Source of the DNA: Burkholderia multivorans ATCC BAA-247
Lineage (GTDB): Bacteria; Pseudomonadota; Gammaproteobacteria; Burkholderiales; Burkholderiaceae
Assembly (NCBI RefSeq): GCF_000959525.1
Contig: NZ_CP009831.1
Coordinates: forward strand, 682,001 to 746,000
DNA length: 64,000 nucleotides
Direction of reading: 5' to 3'
Part shown: piece by piece, positions 9,038-17,330 of the stretch
Layout: each line of letters starts with the position of its first letter
Position numbering within the stretch: the first letter of the stretch is position 1
Made by a program: the position numbers and the translations under genes
Notes under the pieces: generated by a model
Seen by the model: the letters and a program-made list of their open reading frames with translations, nothing else
The model's database searches: none
Told to the model about the DNA's origin: nothing

Positions 9038-9735
9038 CGAGCGCGACGGACACGACAACCTGGCCGACGACCACGCTCGACTGGGCGCCCGCCTATCGCG
9101 TGATTCCCACGCGCTTTCCCGCGATCAACCTGTTCGACCGCGTCGCCTCGGCCGAAGACTTCGACGCGCTGTACGCGCTCGAATCGCTGACGAACGACCG
9201 CATCCGCAACGAAGTCGGCACGCTCGAGCTCGTGCCGCCCGGCGAACGCCGCTACGGGCAGGGCTGGGGGCCGATCATGGCCGCGTTCACGCATCTGAAT
9301 CCGCAAGGCAGCCGCTTTTCGGACGGCAGCTACGGCGTGTTTTACTGCGCGCGCGGACGCGACACCGCGATCGCGGAAACGCGCTATCACAGCGCGCTGT
9401 TCCTCGCGGCGACGAAGGAGCCGCCGATGCGTCAGCAGATGCGGCTGTACACGGTGATCGCGCGCGGCGACGTGGTGGACGTGCGCACCTGGCCGCAGCG
9501 CGATCCCGCCTTGCTCGATCCGCTCGACTACAGCGCGGGGCAGGCGCTCGGGCGCGCGGTGCGCCGCGCGGGCGGGCTCGGGATCGTCTATCCGTCGGTG
9601 CGCGATCCGCACGGCGAATGCCTGGCGGCATTTCGCACGACGCTGCTGCGCGACTGCCATCACGCGGCGTATCTCGAGTACAACTGGAACGGCTCCGCGA
9701 TCGACGCGGTGTTCGAGCTGAATCAGGTCGGGTAG
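9034..9735 (+). CDS. RES-domain toxin (NAD+-consuming)
   Basis: The 233-residue protein has the RES domain: an early Arg (YRVIPTRFPAINLFD, Arg22), then FSDGSYGVFYCARGRDTAIAETRYH (about residues 95-119) with the conserved Gly-Tyr, Tyr and Glu115, and a later GLGIVYPSVRDPHGECLAAFR. RES toxins such as MbcT and Res of Photorhabdus deplete cellular NAD+ by phosphorolysis or hydrolysis, stopping growth until the antitoxin recovers. All signature blocks are intact, so the toxin is probably active. The GTG start overlaps the antitoxin stop, the standard order for this pair. Confidence 0.92.
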   Translation: MTSATDTTTWPTTTLDWAPAYRVIPTRFPAINLFDRVASAEDFDALYALESLTNDRIRNEVGTLELVPPGERRYGQGWGPIMAAFTHLNPQGSRFSDGSYGVFYCARGRDTAIAETRYHSALFLAATKEPPMRQQMRLYTVIARGDVVDVRTWPQRDPALLDPLDYSAGQALGRAVRRAGGLGIVYPSVRDPHGECLAAFRTTLLRDCHHAAYLEYNWNGSAIDAVFELNQVG

Positions 9736-9817
9736 GTGCGAGCATGCGGACGTCGCGCCGCCCGTGCATTCGATGCGGTGTGCGCGTCGCGGTGTCCGGC
9801 CGGGCAGCCTGCGGCCG

Positions 9818-10549
9818 TCACGGCAGCGGCCACGCGGCGGCGCCGCGTTCGCGTGCGGCGGCCTGCGTGATCGACCACGTCTGTCCCGTGCGCGGCTCTG
9901 CGAGCGTCAGTCGGCCGGCCGGTGCGAACGCACCCGTATCGATGAACCATTGCGCGCCGATCCGCTGCGGCGCGCGCACCGGCGTATGGCCGCTGCAGGT
10001 CAGCGACAGGCCGGCCTGCCAGCCGGGATCGACGAGTCCCTGCACGAGATCGCGGCCCCAGATCAGCCGCTCGCGCACGTCGGGCGGATAGTCGCCGGTA
10101 TCGAGATCGGCGTCGGAGCCGAAGAATTCCGCATGCAGCACGTTGAAGCGCGTCGCGCCTTCGCCGATCACGCGCACGAGCGGCAGCGCGTCGACGCGCG
10201 CCGCATATGCGCGCAGCCGCTCGGGCGGCAGATCGGCGCCCCAGTCGCCGCCGATGCCGCGCCATGCGTCGGCCGGCAGCTTGCCGCGCGCGACGAGGCT
10301 CAGCACTTCTTCGTGATTGCCGCGCACGACGTGACACCACGGGCGATCGAGCAGTTCGAGCGCGATCTCGGATGCCGGCCCGCGGTCGACCAGATCGCCG
10401 ACCGAGAACAGCCGGTCGCGCGCCGGATCGAAACGCACGTCGCGCAGCAGCGCGCGCAGCGCATCGACGCAGCCGTGCAGGTCGCCCACGACGAAGTCGC
10501 GGCCCGCGATGTTGGCCGGATGACGGTGGAGGAGGGCGGAAGCGCTCAT
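9818..10549 (-). CDS. PrpA-like serine/threonine metallophosphatase
   Basis: The 243-residue protein has the calcineurin-type metallophosphoesterase blocks GDLHG (22-26), GDLVDRGP (51-58) and GNHE (77-80), followed by HAEFFG and SGHTPV near the C-terminus. These supply the dinuclear metal site and catalytic His. Size and motif spacing match PrpA/PphA-type protein phosphatases; ApaH (diadenosine tetraphosphatase) is related but longer. It has no signal peptide and is cytoplasmic. The start at 10549 is preceded by GGAGGAGGGCGGAAGC. It stands alone, transcribed towards the RES toxin gene. Confidence 0.88.
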   Translation of the reverse strand: MSASALLHRHPANIAGRDFVVGDLHGCVDALRALLRDVRFDPARDRLFSVGDLVDRGPASEIALELLDRPWCHVVRGNHEEVLSLVARGKLPADAWRGIGGDWGADLPPERLRAYAARVDALPLVRVIGEGATRFNVLHAEFFGSDADLDTGDYPPDVRERLIWGRDLVQGLVDPGWQAGLSLTCSGHTPVRAPQRIGAQWFIDTGAFAPAGRLTLAEPRTGQTWSITQAAARERGAAAWPLP

Positions 10550-10904
10550 GCCTTTATCTTAGGGCGTGTTTACGGATGGCACGCACACGCGAATGCCCGA
10601 AATCGGTCGTAGTGCAAGTCGTGAGGCGTGCCGTTTCGTCGTGCCGAAGAGGCAGCGGGCGACGTCGCCGTACGGGCGATCACCGGCATTCTCGTGGAAT
10701 GAGGTTCGAGTCAGGCGTTGCCGCGAGAACGGCCGCTCGCCGCGTCGCGCCACGCGAGCGACCGTTCGCCTCGCAACGCATGCGCGTTCCAGATGAAAAC
10801 AGACCGCGGGCGCAGACGGTCATCGCCACGTCGCGGCGGAATGGCGATAATCGGGGACGGCCGGCGACCCGCGCGGCTCCCTTTCCGTTCGCTTTCGCTC
10901 TCGC
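10550..10904. other. Intergenic region between divergent phosphatase and DUF1345 genes
   Basis: About 355 bp have no supported gene; the region must hold both promoters. I see no clear -35/-10 pair or long dyad. Confidence 0.35.
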
Positions 10905-11561
10905 ATGATGACGCTCTATCCGCAGGTATTGCGCAACCGGCCGCGGCTCGTATCGGCCTTCGTCGCCGGTGCGCTGGCCGCGCTCGTGCTGCCCGCTTCG
11001 ACGCGACCCACCGCACGCGCGCTGATCGGCTGGGACTGTGCGATCTGGCTGTATCTGCTGCTGATGTGGGGGCGCATGGTGACCGCGCATCATCACAAGG
11101 TGCGCGAGATCGCGATCCGCGAGGATCAGAGCGCGACGACCGTACTGACCGTCATCTGTCTCGCGACGGTCGCGAGCGTCGCCGCGATCGCGATCGAGCT
11201 CGCGACCGTGAAGAGCGTCGGCTTTCGCGCGGGCCTCGGCCACTACGCGGTCACGGCCGCGACGCTGTTCGGCGCGTGGTTTCTGATTCCGACGATCTTC
11301 ACGCTGCACTATGCGCGGCTCTATTACGGCTCGCCGAGCGGCGACCGCGTGCTGCGCTTTCCGGACCGCAGCATCGAGCCCGACTACTGGGATTTCCTGT
11401 ACTTCTCGTTCACGATCGCAGTCGCATCGCAGACGGCCGACATCTCGCTCGCCGGCCGCTCCGCACGCCGCGCGGTGCTTGCGCAGTCGATCCTGTCGTT
11501 CTACTTCAACATGGCCGTGCTCGGGCTGTCGATCAACGTCGCGGCCGGTCTGCTGAGCTGA
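10905..11561 (+). CDS. DUF1345 inner-membrane protein
   Basis: The 218-residue protein has five to six hydrophobic segments, for example [52 protein letters not shown] and [21 protein letters not shown]. The DUF1345 blocks EREQSATTV-like (REDQSATTV), LHYARLYYG and [17 protein letters not shown] are present. The function of the family is unknown; the last block resembles an ion-channel pore turn, which is only an impression. The ATG at 10905 has a second Met directly after it. It is convergent with the methyltransferase downstream. Confidence 0.85.
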   Translation: MMTLYPQVLRNRPRLVSAFVAGALAALVLPASTRPTARALIGWDCAIWLYLLLMWGRMVTAHHHKVREIAIREDQSATTVLTVICLATVASVAAIAIELATVKSVGFRAGLGHYAVTAATLFGAWFLIPTIFTLHYARLYYGSPSGDRVLRFPDRSIEPDYWDFLYFSFTIAVASQTADISLAGRSARRAVLAQSILSFYFNMAVLGLSINVAAGLLS

Positions 11562-11603
11562 CGCGCGCAACCGTCGCGACGCCGCCGCGCGTGCGTCGCC
11601 GGT

Positions 11604-12308
11604 TCAGCGCCGGATCGCGACCCACGCGCCCCAGAACAGGCTCGCAAAGAAGCGCACCGGCGCATCGAAGCCCGCCTCGCGCAGCAGATCGAACACGGCG
11701 TCCTCGGACGCGGGCGGATCGGCACCCTGCAAGATCTTCGCGAGCTGCGCGCGCACCGTGTCAGGCGCCGCGCCATTCATGCGCCAGCGCTGCTGCCACG
11801 CGTCGAGCAGCTGCGGATGATCTGCATAGCGGCGGTAGTTGCCGGCGATCGCGAGCGGTGCGCCGGGCTTCAGCCGGCGCGCGATCGCGCGCAGCAGCGC
11901 CGCTTTGGCCGCGTCGCCGGGCACGTGGTGCAGCACGCCGATCAGCGTCGCGCCGTCGAACGCGGGCGTATCGGGCAATGTGTCGACGCCGTCTTCGACG
12001 AACTGCGTGCGAGCGGCGAATCCTGCCGCGTCGACGTTCGTGCGTGCAAGCGCGAGCATCGGCGCGGACGGATCGACCGCGGTGAAGCGCCAGTGCGGCT
12101 CGAGCGCGGCCGTCACGCAGATTTCCTGGCCCGTACCGCCTGCGCCGGCGACGAGGATATGCGCATCGCGTGCGCCGATCGTCGCGGCGAGCACGCACGC
12201 GGCCAGTTCGTGGCATGCGTCGTAGCCGGCGAGCGCGATGCGCGATTGCGTGGCGTATTCGTGGGCGCGGGCCGGGTCGAATTTGGCGGCGCTGGCGGGA
12301 AGCGACAT
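11604..12308 (-). CDS. Class I SAM-dependent methyltransferase
   Basis: The 234-residue protein has the Rossmann methyltransferase order: motif I HILVAGAGGTGQE (about residues 51-63), the acidic end of strand 2 FTAVDPSAPMLALAR, a motif near FVEDGVDTLPD, and motif IV FDGATLIGVLHHVPG. It resembles small-molecule methyltransferases of the UbiE/COQ5-like class (Methyltransf_25 type). The substrate is not evident, and no pathway genes are adjacent. The ATG at 12308 is preceded by AAAAGGACCCGCC. The gene lies downstream of the inverted repeat and tandem repeat at 12.4-12.6 kb. Confidence 0.82.
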   Translation of the reverse strand: MSLPASAAKFDPARAHEYATQSRIALAGYDACHELAACVLAATIGARDAHILVAGAGGTGQEICVTAALEPHWRFTAVDPSAPMLALARTNVDAAGFAARTQFVEDGVDTLPDTPAFDGATLIGVLHHVPGDAAKAALLRAIARRLKPGAPLAIAGNYRRYADHPQLLDAWQQRWRMNGAAPDTVRAQLAKILQGADPPASEDAVFDLLREAGFDAPVRFFASLFWGAWVAIRR

Positions 12309-12437
12309 GGCGGGTCCTTTTCGTCGGGAGCGGCGCGCGCGGATGCGCGCACGGTCCGTGAAGCGTACGGACGCGCGGTGCGGGCAACAAGGCGTGCCGC
12401 GATTCCGGTATGCGGACTACCCGACTCGCACGGCGCG

Positions 12438-12481
12438 CGCGAGCATGAGCGTGCCCCGCGCCGCGCACGCTCATGCTCGCG
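12438..12481. repeat. Perfect 16-bp inverted repeat with 12-nt loop
   Basis: CGCGAGCATGAGCGTG (12438-12453) pairs perfectly with CACGCTCATGCTCGCG (12466-12481) around a GC-only loop. No T-run follows on either strand, so it is not a standard intrinsic terminator. It lies between the divergent methyltransferase and TreZ-like genes. Confidence 0.85.
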
Positions 12482-12500
12482 GCATCGCCTGCTTCAGCAT

Positions 12501-12592
12501 CGCCCGCTCCCAGCGTCGCCCGCTCCCAGCGTCGCCCGCCTCCCAGCGTCGCCCGCCTCCCAGCGTCGCCCGCCTCCCAGCGTCGCCCGCCT
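12501..12592. repeat. Short tandem repeat, 16/17-bp unit, about 5.5 copies
   Basis: Two copies of CGCCCGCTCCCAGCGT are followed by three of CGCCCGCCTCCCAGCGT and a partial copy. Copies are identical within each version, and the two versions differ by one inserted C. This suggests recent slippage expansion. It sits about 170 bp before the TreZ-like start, and copy number is likely to vary between strains. Confidence 0.9.
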
Positions 12593-12758
12593 CTACAGGG
12601 TCGATTCGCATTTAAAAATGTGCTCGGTCGATACGTCGCCTGCACGAAATCGGCGCATACTTTTTTCTCTTCCCTCCGGCCCGGCCGTCGCATGCCGGGC
12701 CTCGTTGCGCCGCGCCGACGGCGCCGTCCTGCCGCTCGGCATGCGCGAGGAGCGCACG

Positions 12759-14402
12759 ATGTCCGATTGTCCGCACGATCCGTATGCGCAGCATTACAGC
12801 TACTGCCTGCCGTTCGGCGCGCAACCCTGCGGTGTCGGCTGTACCGCGCCGCGCACGCACTTTCGCGTCTGGGCGCCGGGCAGCACGCACGTCGATCTCG
12901 AACTCGATACCGGCAGCGGCCCGACCACGATCCCGATGAACGCGGCCGGCCGCGGCTGGTTCGAGATTTTCGCCGCCTGCGGCGCCGGCGCGCGCTATCG
13001 CTATCGGCTCGACGGACGACTGTCGATTCCCGATCCCGCGTCGCGTTCGCAACCGGACGGGCTCAACGGCCCGAGCGAGGTGGTCGATCCGCGTGCATTC
13101 ACGTGGCGCAATGCGTTCTGGCACGGGCGCGCATGGGAGGACATCGCGCTGTACGCGATCCGTCCGCACGCGGTGGGCGGCTTCGACGGCGTGCGACGTC
13201 GTCTGCCGGCGCTCGCGCGTCTCGGCGTGACGGCGCTGGAGCTGCTCGCGTCGCCGCACGACAGCCTGCCGTTCGCGCCGCTCGCGGCCGAAGGCGGGCC
13301 CGACGCGCTGAAGGCGCTGATCGATGCGGCCCACGGTTTCGGGCTCGCGGTCCTATTGGAGCTCGACTATGCGCGCTTCGGCAGCGGCACCGACGCACTG
13401 CGCCATTACGCGGCGCCGTTCTTCCATCGGCGCGACGATCCGCGCGAGGCGCCGCCGCTCGCGCTCGATCATCCGGACGTCTGCGACTTCTTCTGCGACA
13501 ACGCCCTGTACTGGATCCACGAATATCGCTGCGACGGATTGCGGCTGCGCGATGCGGACCGGATCGGCACGTCGTGGCTGTGCGAGATCGCCGACCGCGT
13601 GCGCGCGGCCGTGCCTGCCGACCGGCTGATCCATCTCGTGCTCGGCAGCGAGCGGCATCCGGTGCACCTCGCGGACACGCATTTCGATGCGCAGTGGAAC
13701 AGTTGCGGCGAACGTGCGCTGCATCGCCTGACGGGCGGCGACGTGCCGCATCACGAAGGCATCTCGACGCATCAGTCGATCCATACGCTCGCGCGCGCGC
13801 TGACGGCGGCGGGCGCGGCGTTCCAGCCGCGTCCGTCCGGCGAGGCGATGGCGGGCGACGGATTGTCGCTGACGTCGCTCGTGCTGTCGGACGGCGCATG
13901 GCGGCACGGCGAATCGGAGCGCGCGGCGGGGCTGGCCGCGCTCGGGCTGTCGCTGCTGACGCCGCAGATCCCGCTGATCTTCGACGAAACCGCGCGCGAC
14001 GCGGAGCGCGCGCATTTCGTGCAGTCCGCGCTCGCGGTGCGCGCGAAGCTGATCGCGCCGCGGCTCTCGGACTGCCGGCCGCAGTTCGCGCGTGCGCTGC
14101 GCTCGGGCAGCAGCGGCGACGCGGACGCGCTGCTCGCCTCGTGGCGGCTCGCGGACGACGAGACGCTGAGCCTCGCGCTGAACCTGTCGCCCGATCCGGT
14201 GCCGTTCGACGCGCCGGCCGGGCAGGTCGTGTTCGAGACGCCGCCCCGTGCGCGCGACCGGATCGACGAAGGCGAACTGCCGCCGTATTCGCTCGTCGCA
14301 TGGCTGACCGGCGACGTGAACCGCTACGCGCTGACGCACGATGCGAGACGCATCGACTTCGGCATGACGGTGCGTGCGCCGCGTGCCGGCCTGAATGCGT
14401 GA
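12759..14402 (+). CDS. TreZ-like GH13 protein, apparently catalytically degenerate
   Basis: The 547-residue protein aligns with maltooligosyltrehalose trehalohydrolase (TreZ). It has an N-terminal beta-sandwich (THFRVWAPGSTHVDLEL, residues 33-49), the TreZ marker PDPASRSQPDG (91-101), then a TIM-barrel (WEDIALYAIRPHAVGGFDGVRRRLPALARLGVTALEL) and the block THFDAQWN (307-314). The catalytic blocks are altered. Region I DVVYNH reads LLELDYARFG (199-208), the nucleophile block GLRLD reads GLRLRDAD (260-267), and the acid/base block AE reads LVLGSERH (293-300). It is therefore probably not a hydrolase; carbohydrate binding or a pseudoenzyme role is inferred. ATG 12759 has GAGGAG upstream. No treY, treX or glg genes are adjacent. 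Confidence 0.75.
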   Translation: MSDCPHDPYAQHYSYCLPFGAQPCGVGCTAPRTHFRVWAPGSTHVDLELDTGSGPTTIPMNAAGRGWFEIFAACGAGARYRYRLDGRLSIPDPASRSQPDGLNGPSEVVDPRAFTWRNAFWHGRAWEDIALYAIRPHAVGGFDGVRRRLPALARLGVTALELLASPHDSLPFAPLAAEGGPDALKALIDAAHGFGLAVLLELDYARFGSGTDALRHYAAPFFHRRDDPREAPPLALDHPDVCDFFCDNALYWIHEYRCDGLRLRDADRIGTSWLCEIADRVRAAVPADRLIHLVLGSERHPVHLADTHFDAQWNSCGERALHRLTGGDVPHHEGISTHQSIHTLARALTAAGAAFQPRPSGEAMAGDGLSLTSLVLSDGAWRHGESERAAGLAALGLSLLTPQIPLIFDETARDAERAHFVQSALAVRAKLIAPRLSDCRPQFARALRSGSSGDADALLASWRLADDETLSLALNLSPDPVPFDAPAGQVVFETPPRARDRIDEGELPPYSLVAWLTGDVNRYALTHDARRIDFGMTVRAPRAGLNA

Positions 14403-14453
14403 GCCGATGATAGGACGTCGAACGGGCGGCCCTTGTGCGGGGCCGTGTATTGC

Positions 14454-15038
14454 TTACCAGAAGCCGCGAATACCCGCGATTCCGTATGCGTGATGGCGGC
14501 GCGCTTCGTCGAGATGCGCGTGCGTCATGCCGCCGAGCGCGTAGACCGGCATCGCGGCGTGAGCGGCCCACGCGCCGAACTGCGCCCAGCCGAGCGTCGG
14601 TGCGCCCGGATGGCTGAGCGTCGGCAATACCGGCGACAGCGTGACGAAGTCGGCGCCCGCGCCTGCGGCGAGCCGCAGATCGCCTGCGTCATGACAGGCG
14701 GCGGATAGCAGCCGCTCGGCCGGCAGCGGCCGCTGCTGCGTCGCACGCAGCGTCGCGCCGTCGAGATGCCAGCCGGCCCGTTCGAACCGCAGCACGCCCT
14801 GCGCGTCGATCGGCCCGTTCAGCATCAGCTGCGCGCCGGCGGCCTCGCAGCGCGCGAGCGCGTCGGCCGCGAGCCGCGCGAACGTCGCCGCATCGAACGA
14901 CTTCACGCGCAGTTGCACGAGCGTGTCGCCGCGCGCGAGCACGGCGGACAGCCGATCGAGAAATGCGTCGCAATCGGCCGCCGACGCGGAAGCCGGCTCC
15001 GGCGTGATGACGTAGCGGCGCGGCAGCGCGGGCTTCAT
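14454..15038 (-). CDS. ThiE/TenI-fold thiamine-phosphate-synthase-like protein
   Basis: The 194-residue protein keeps the TIM-barrel of the thiamine monophosphate synthase/TenI family: RYVITPEP, TLVQLRVKSFDAATFARLA, LMLNGPIDAQ, GADFVTLSPVLPTLSHPGAPTLGW and PVYALGGMTH. In many betaproteobacteria this domain is the C-terminal half of a Nudix-hydrolase fusion; here it stands alone. Conserved ThiE phosphate-binding glycines are only partly kept, so activity as ThiE is uncertain. It begins 22 bp after the stop of the CorC/HlyC-type gene and is probably co-transcribed with it. No other thiamine genes are nearby. Confidence 0.75.
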   Translation of the reverse strand: MKPALPRRYVITPEPASASAADCDAFLDRLSAVLARGDTLVQLRVKSFDAATFARLAADALARCEAAGAQLMLNGPIDAQGVLRFERAGWHLDGATLRATQQRPLPAERLLSAACHDAGDLRLAAGAGADFVTLSPVLPTLSHPGAPTLGWAQFGAWAAHAAMPVYALGGMTHAHLDEARRHHAYGIAGIRGFW

Positions 15039-15060
15039 CGCGCGCGGCGCTGCGAGGCCG

Positions 15061-16404
15061 TCATTCGTCGGCCTCCTTCGCGACCTTCGGATACACGCGC
15101 ACGAGCACGATGCGCGGCCCGTTCATCTTCTTCACGACGACGTCGAAGCGGTCGAACGACACGCGCTGCCCTTCCGACGGCAGGTCGTTCAGCGCCTGGA
15201 TCACGAGACCGCCGACCGACTCCGCGCGCCCTTCGTCGATGTCGATGCCGAGCGCCTGCTCGAGCGACACGACGGGCAGGCTGCCTTTGCCCATCAGCGT
15301 GCCGTCGTCGAGGCGCGTCCAGTCCGCATCGCCCTGACGGAACTCGTCGTGGATTTGCCCGACGAGCGCGCCGAGCAGGTTGTCGAGCGTCAGAAAGCCG
15401 ATCGGCTTCTCGCCCTTGTTGCCGACCAGCGCGAAGTGCGGTGCGCCCCTGCGGAAGCGGCGGAACAGATCGAGCGCGGGCATGTCGGGCTGCACGTACT
15501 GAACCGGCCGCACATAGTCGGACAGATCGTCGAGCGCCGCGCCCGCGTGCCGCGCGAGCAGCAGGTCCTTCAGATGGATCAGCCCCGACACGCGTTCGCG
15601 CGACGCGTCGGTGAACAGCGGATAGCGGCTGAAGCGGTGCCGCGCGACGATCTCCATGTTGTCGGGCAGCGGCAGATCGCGGCGCAGGCCGATCATCTCG
15701 TGGGCGGGCCGCATCAGGTCGGACACCGTCATCGACGAGAAATCGAGCGAGTGCGCGAGCGTATTCCACTCGTCGTTGCTGTACGCGCCGCGCCCGGGTT
15801 GCGCGGAATTGCCGGCCGTGCTGCGGCGGCTGCGCAGGATCAGCTTCAGCTCGTCGGTCGAGTAGTGCGCATCGCCGCCGTGATCGGCCGACAGGCCGGC
15901 CAGTCGCAGCACCGCGTTCGCGCTGGTGTTGAGCAGCCAGATCGCCGGATACATCGCCCAGTAGAACGCGTAGAGCGGCAGCGCGACCCACAGTCCGACC
16001 TTTTCGGCCTGGCGGATCGCCATCGACTTCGGCGCGAGTTCGCCGACGACGATATGCAGGAACGAGATCAGCGAGAACGCGAACACGAGCGAGATCAGGT
16101 GCACGACGCGCTCGGAATGTACGCCGAGCACGTCGAGCAGCGGACCGATGAGCTGCGCGAACGCCGGTTCGCCGATCCAGCCGAGGCCGAGCGAGGCGAG
16201 CGTGATGCCGAGCTGGCAGGCGGACAGATACGCATCGAGGCGGCCGTGCACGACGCCGAGGATGCGGCCGCGCAGGCCGTGCTTGCGCGCCAGCGTCTTG
16301 ACGCGCGTCGCGCGGAGTTTGACGAGGCCGAATTCGGCCGCGACGAAAAAGCCGTTGAGGGCTACCAGGAACAACGCGCCGATCAGCGCGAAGATCTGTA
16401 ACAA
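15061..16404 (-). CDS. CorC/HlyC (CNNM)-type membrane protein with CBS pair
   Basis: The 447-residue protein starts with a DUF21/CNNM membrane domain of about four helices (MLQIFALIGALFLVALNGFFVAAEF, then HLISLVFAFSLISFLHIVVGELAPKSMAI). Two CBS motifs follow (SDLMRPAHEMIGL to GLIHLKDLL, and VRPVQYVQPDMPALDLFRRF), with a CorC_HlyC transporter-associated domain at the C-terminus (MGKGSLPVVSLEQALGIDI). Relatives are linked to magnesium/cobalt efflux or ion homeostasis; 'haemolysin' is a historical label. The start is TTG at 16404, supported by GGAG seven bases upstream. It probably forms a unit with the ThiE-like gene downstream. Confidence 0.88.
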   Translation of the reverse strand: MLQIFALIGALFLVALNGFFVAAEFGLVKLRATRVKTLARKHGLRGRILGVVHGRLDAYLSACQLGITLASLGLGWIGEPAFAQLIGPLLDVLGVHSERVVHLISLVFAFSLISFLHIVVGELAPKSMAIRQAEKVGLWVALPLYAFYWAMYPAIWLLNTSANAVLRLAGLSADHGGDAHYSTDELKLILRSRRSTAGNSAQPGRGAYSNDEWNTLAHSLDFSSMTVSDLMRPAHEMIGLRRDLPLPDNMEIVARHRFSRYPLFTDASRERVSGLIHLKDLLLARHAGAALDDLSDYVRPVQYVQPDMPALDLFRRFRRGAPHFALVGNKGEKPIGFLTLDNLLGALVGQIHDEFRQGDADWTRLDDGTLMGKGSLPVVSLEQALGIDIDEGRAESVGGLVIQALNDLPSEGQRVSFDRFDVVVKKMNGPRIVLVRVYPKVAKEADE

Positions 16405-16482
16405 GGAATCGCTCCGGTTGTGTCAGGCCCGTCAGTATAGAGCCTGAAAGGCAAGCGTAATGTGTCGGGCGCGCCGCTTCGC

Positions 16483-17259
16483 TCAGGCCGGCGTGCCGGC
16501 GCGCAGGCCGAGCGTGATCGCGACGGTCGCGCCGTCGACGAACGGATCGTGCGCGAACGTGCCGTCGTGCGCGAGCGCGACGCGCTGACAGATCGCGAGC
16601 GTCCACGCGACGCGCTTCGCATCGCGCTCGCGCAGCATCTCGCGGCGCGCGAACGATTCGAGCATGTGCGGCAGCGCCGGATCGACGAGTGCGGCCGCGT
16701 CGACGCTGCCCAGCACGCGCACGACGTAGTGCGCGCCTTCGCGCGTGCACGCGAACGTCACGCGGCTGCCGGCCGCGCTCGCTTCGACGGCGACCGTCAG
16801 CATCGTCCAGAGCGCCTGCGCGATGCGTTCGCGATCGGCGCACAGCGACGGCGCGTCGTCTGGCAGCGTCGCGTCGATCGTCACGCCGCGCGCATCGGCG
16901 AGCGCGAAGCGAACGAGCGCGAGCGTATCGTCGAGCAGCGGCCGCAGCGCGAACGTTTGCGGTGAAACGGCGAGCGTGCGCGTTTCGGCGCGCGGCGCAT
17001 CGAGCACGTCGTCGATCAGCTTCACCTGCTGCTCGATGCCGGTGCGGATGCCGGCGAGTGCGCGCTGCAGATTCGGATCGGCATTCGCGAGCTGGCGCTC
17101 GAGCACGTATCCCCAGCTGTGCATCGCGTTGAGCGGGCTGCGCAGATCGTGCGACGCGGTGGACAACGCCTGGTCGCGCAGGAACAGCGCGGCCTGCGCG
17201 GCGTAGTGCGCTGCGCGTTCGCGCAGCAGGTCGGCAACGGGATCGACTGAAACGGACAT
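16483..17259 (-). CDS. Soluble histidine-kinase-like protein with degenerate ATPase domain
   Basis: The 258-residue protein has a clear HisKA dimerisation helix, STASHDLRSPLNAMHSWGYVLERQL, with phospho-acceptor His37. The following region aligns with a HATPase_c domain but lacks its landmarks. The N-box Asn is missing (QALWTMLTVAVEAS), and the G1 DxGxG is replaced by RVLGSVDAA. The G2 GLGL pattern is replaced by WTLAICQRVALAHDG. There is no membrane segment or sensor domain. It may accept or relay phosphate rather than use ATP. ATG 17259 is the simplest start; an ATG at 17334 overlaps the EamA stop (ATGA) and would add 25 residues, which would couple the genes. Confidence 0.7.
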   Translation of the reverse strand: MSVSVDPVADLLRERAAHYAAQAALFLRDQALSTASHDLRSPLNAMHSWGYVLERQLANADPNLQRALAGIRTGIEQQVKLIDDVLDAPRAETRTLAVSPQTFALRPLLDDTLALVRFALADARGVTIDATLPDDAPSLCADRERIAQALWTMLTVAVEASAAGSRVTFACTREGAHYVVRVLGSVDAAALVDPALPHMLESFARREMLRERDAKRVAWTLAICQRVALAHDGTFAHDPFVDGATVAITLGLRAGTPA

Positions 17260-17330
17260 GAACGGGGCAGACCTGTCGGAAGCGGTGAGCGGGGACATCC
17301 CGCAAAGCGTCATTATAGGGACGGTGTTTT

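Noticed and set aside
12501-12592. A CRISPR array
   Set aside because: The copies are directly adjacent with no unique spacers and the unit is too short; it is a simple tandem repeat.
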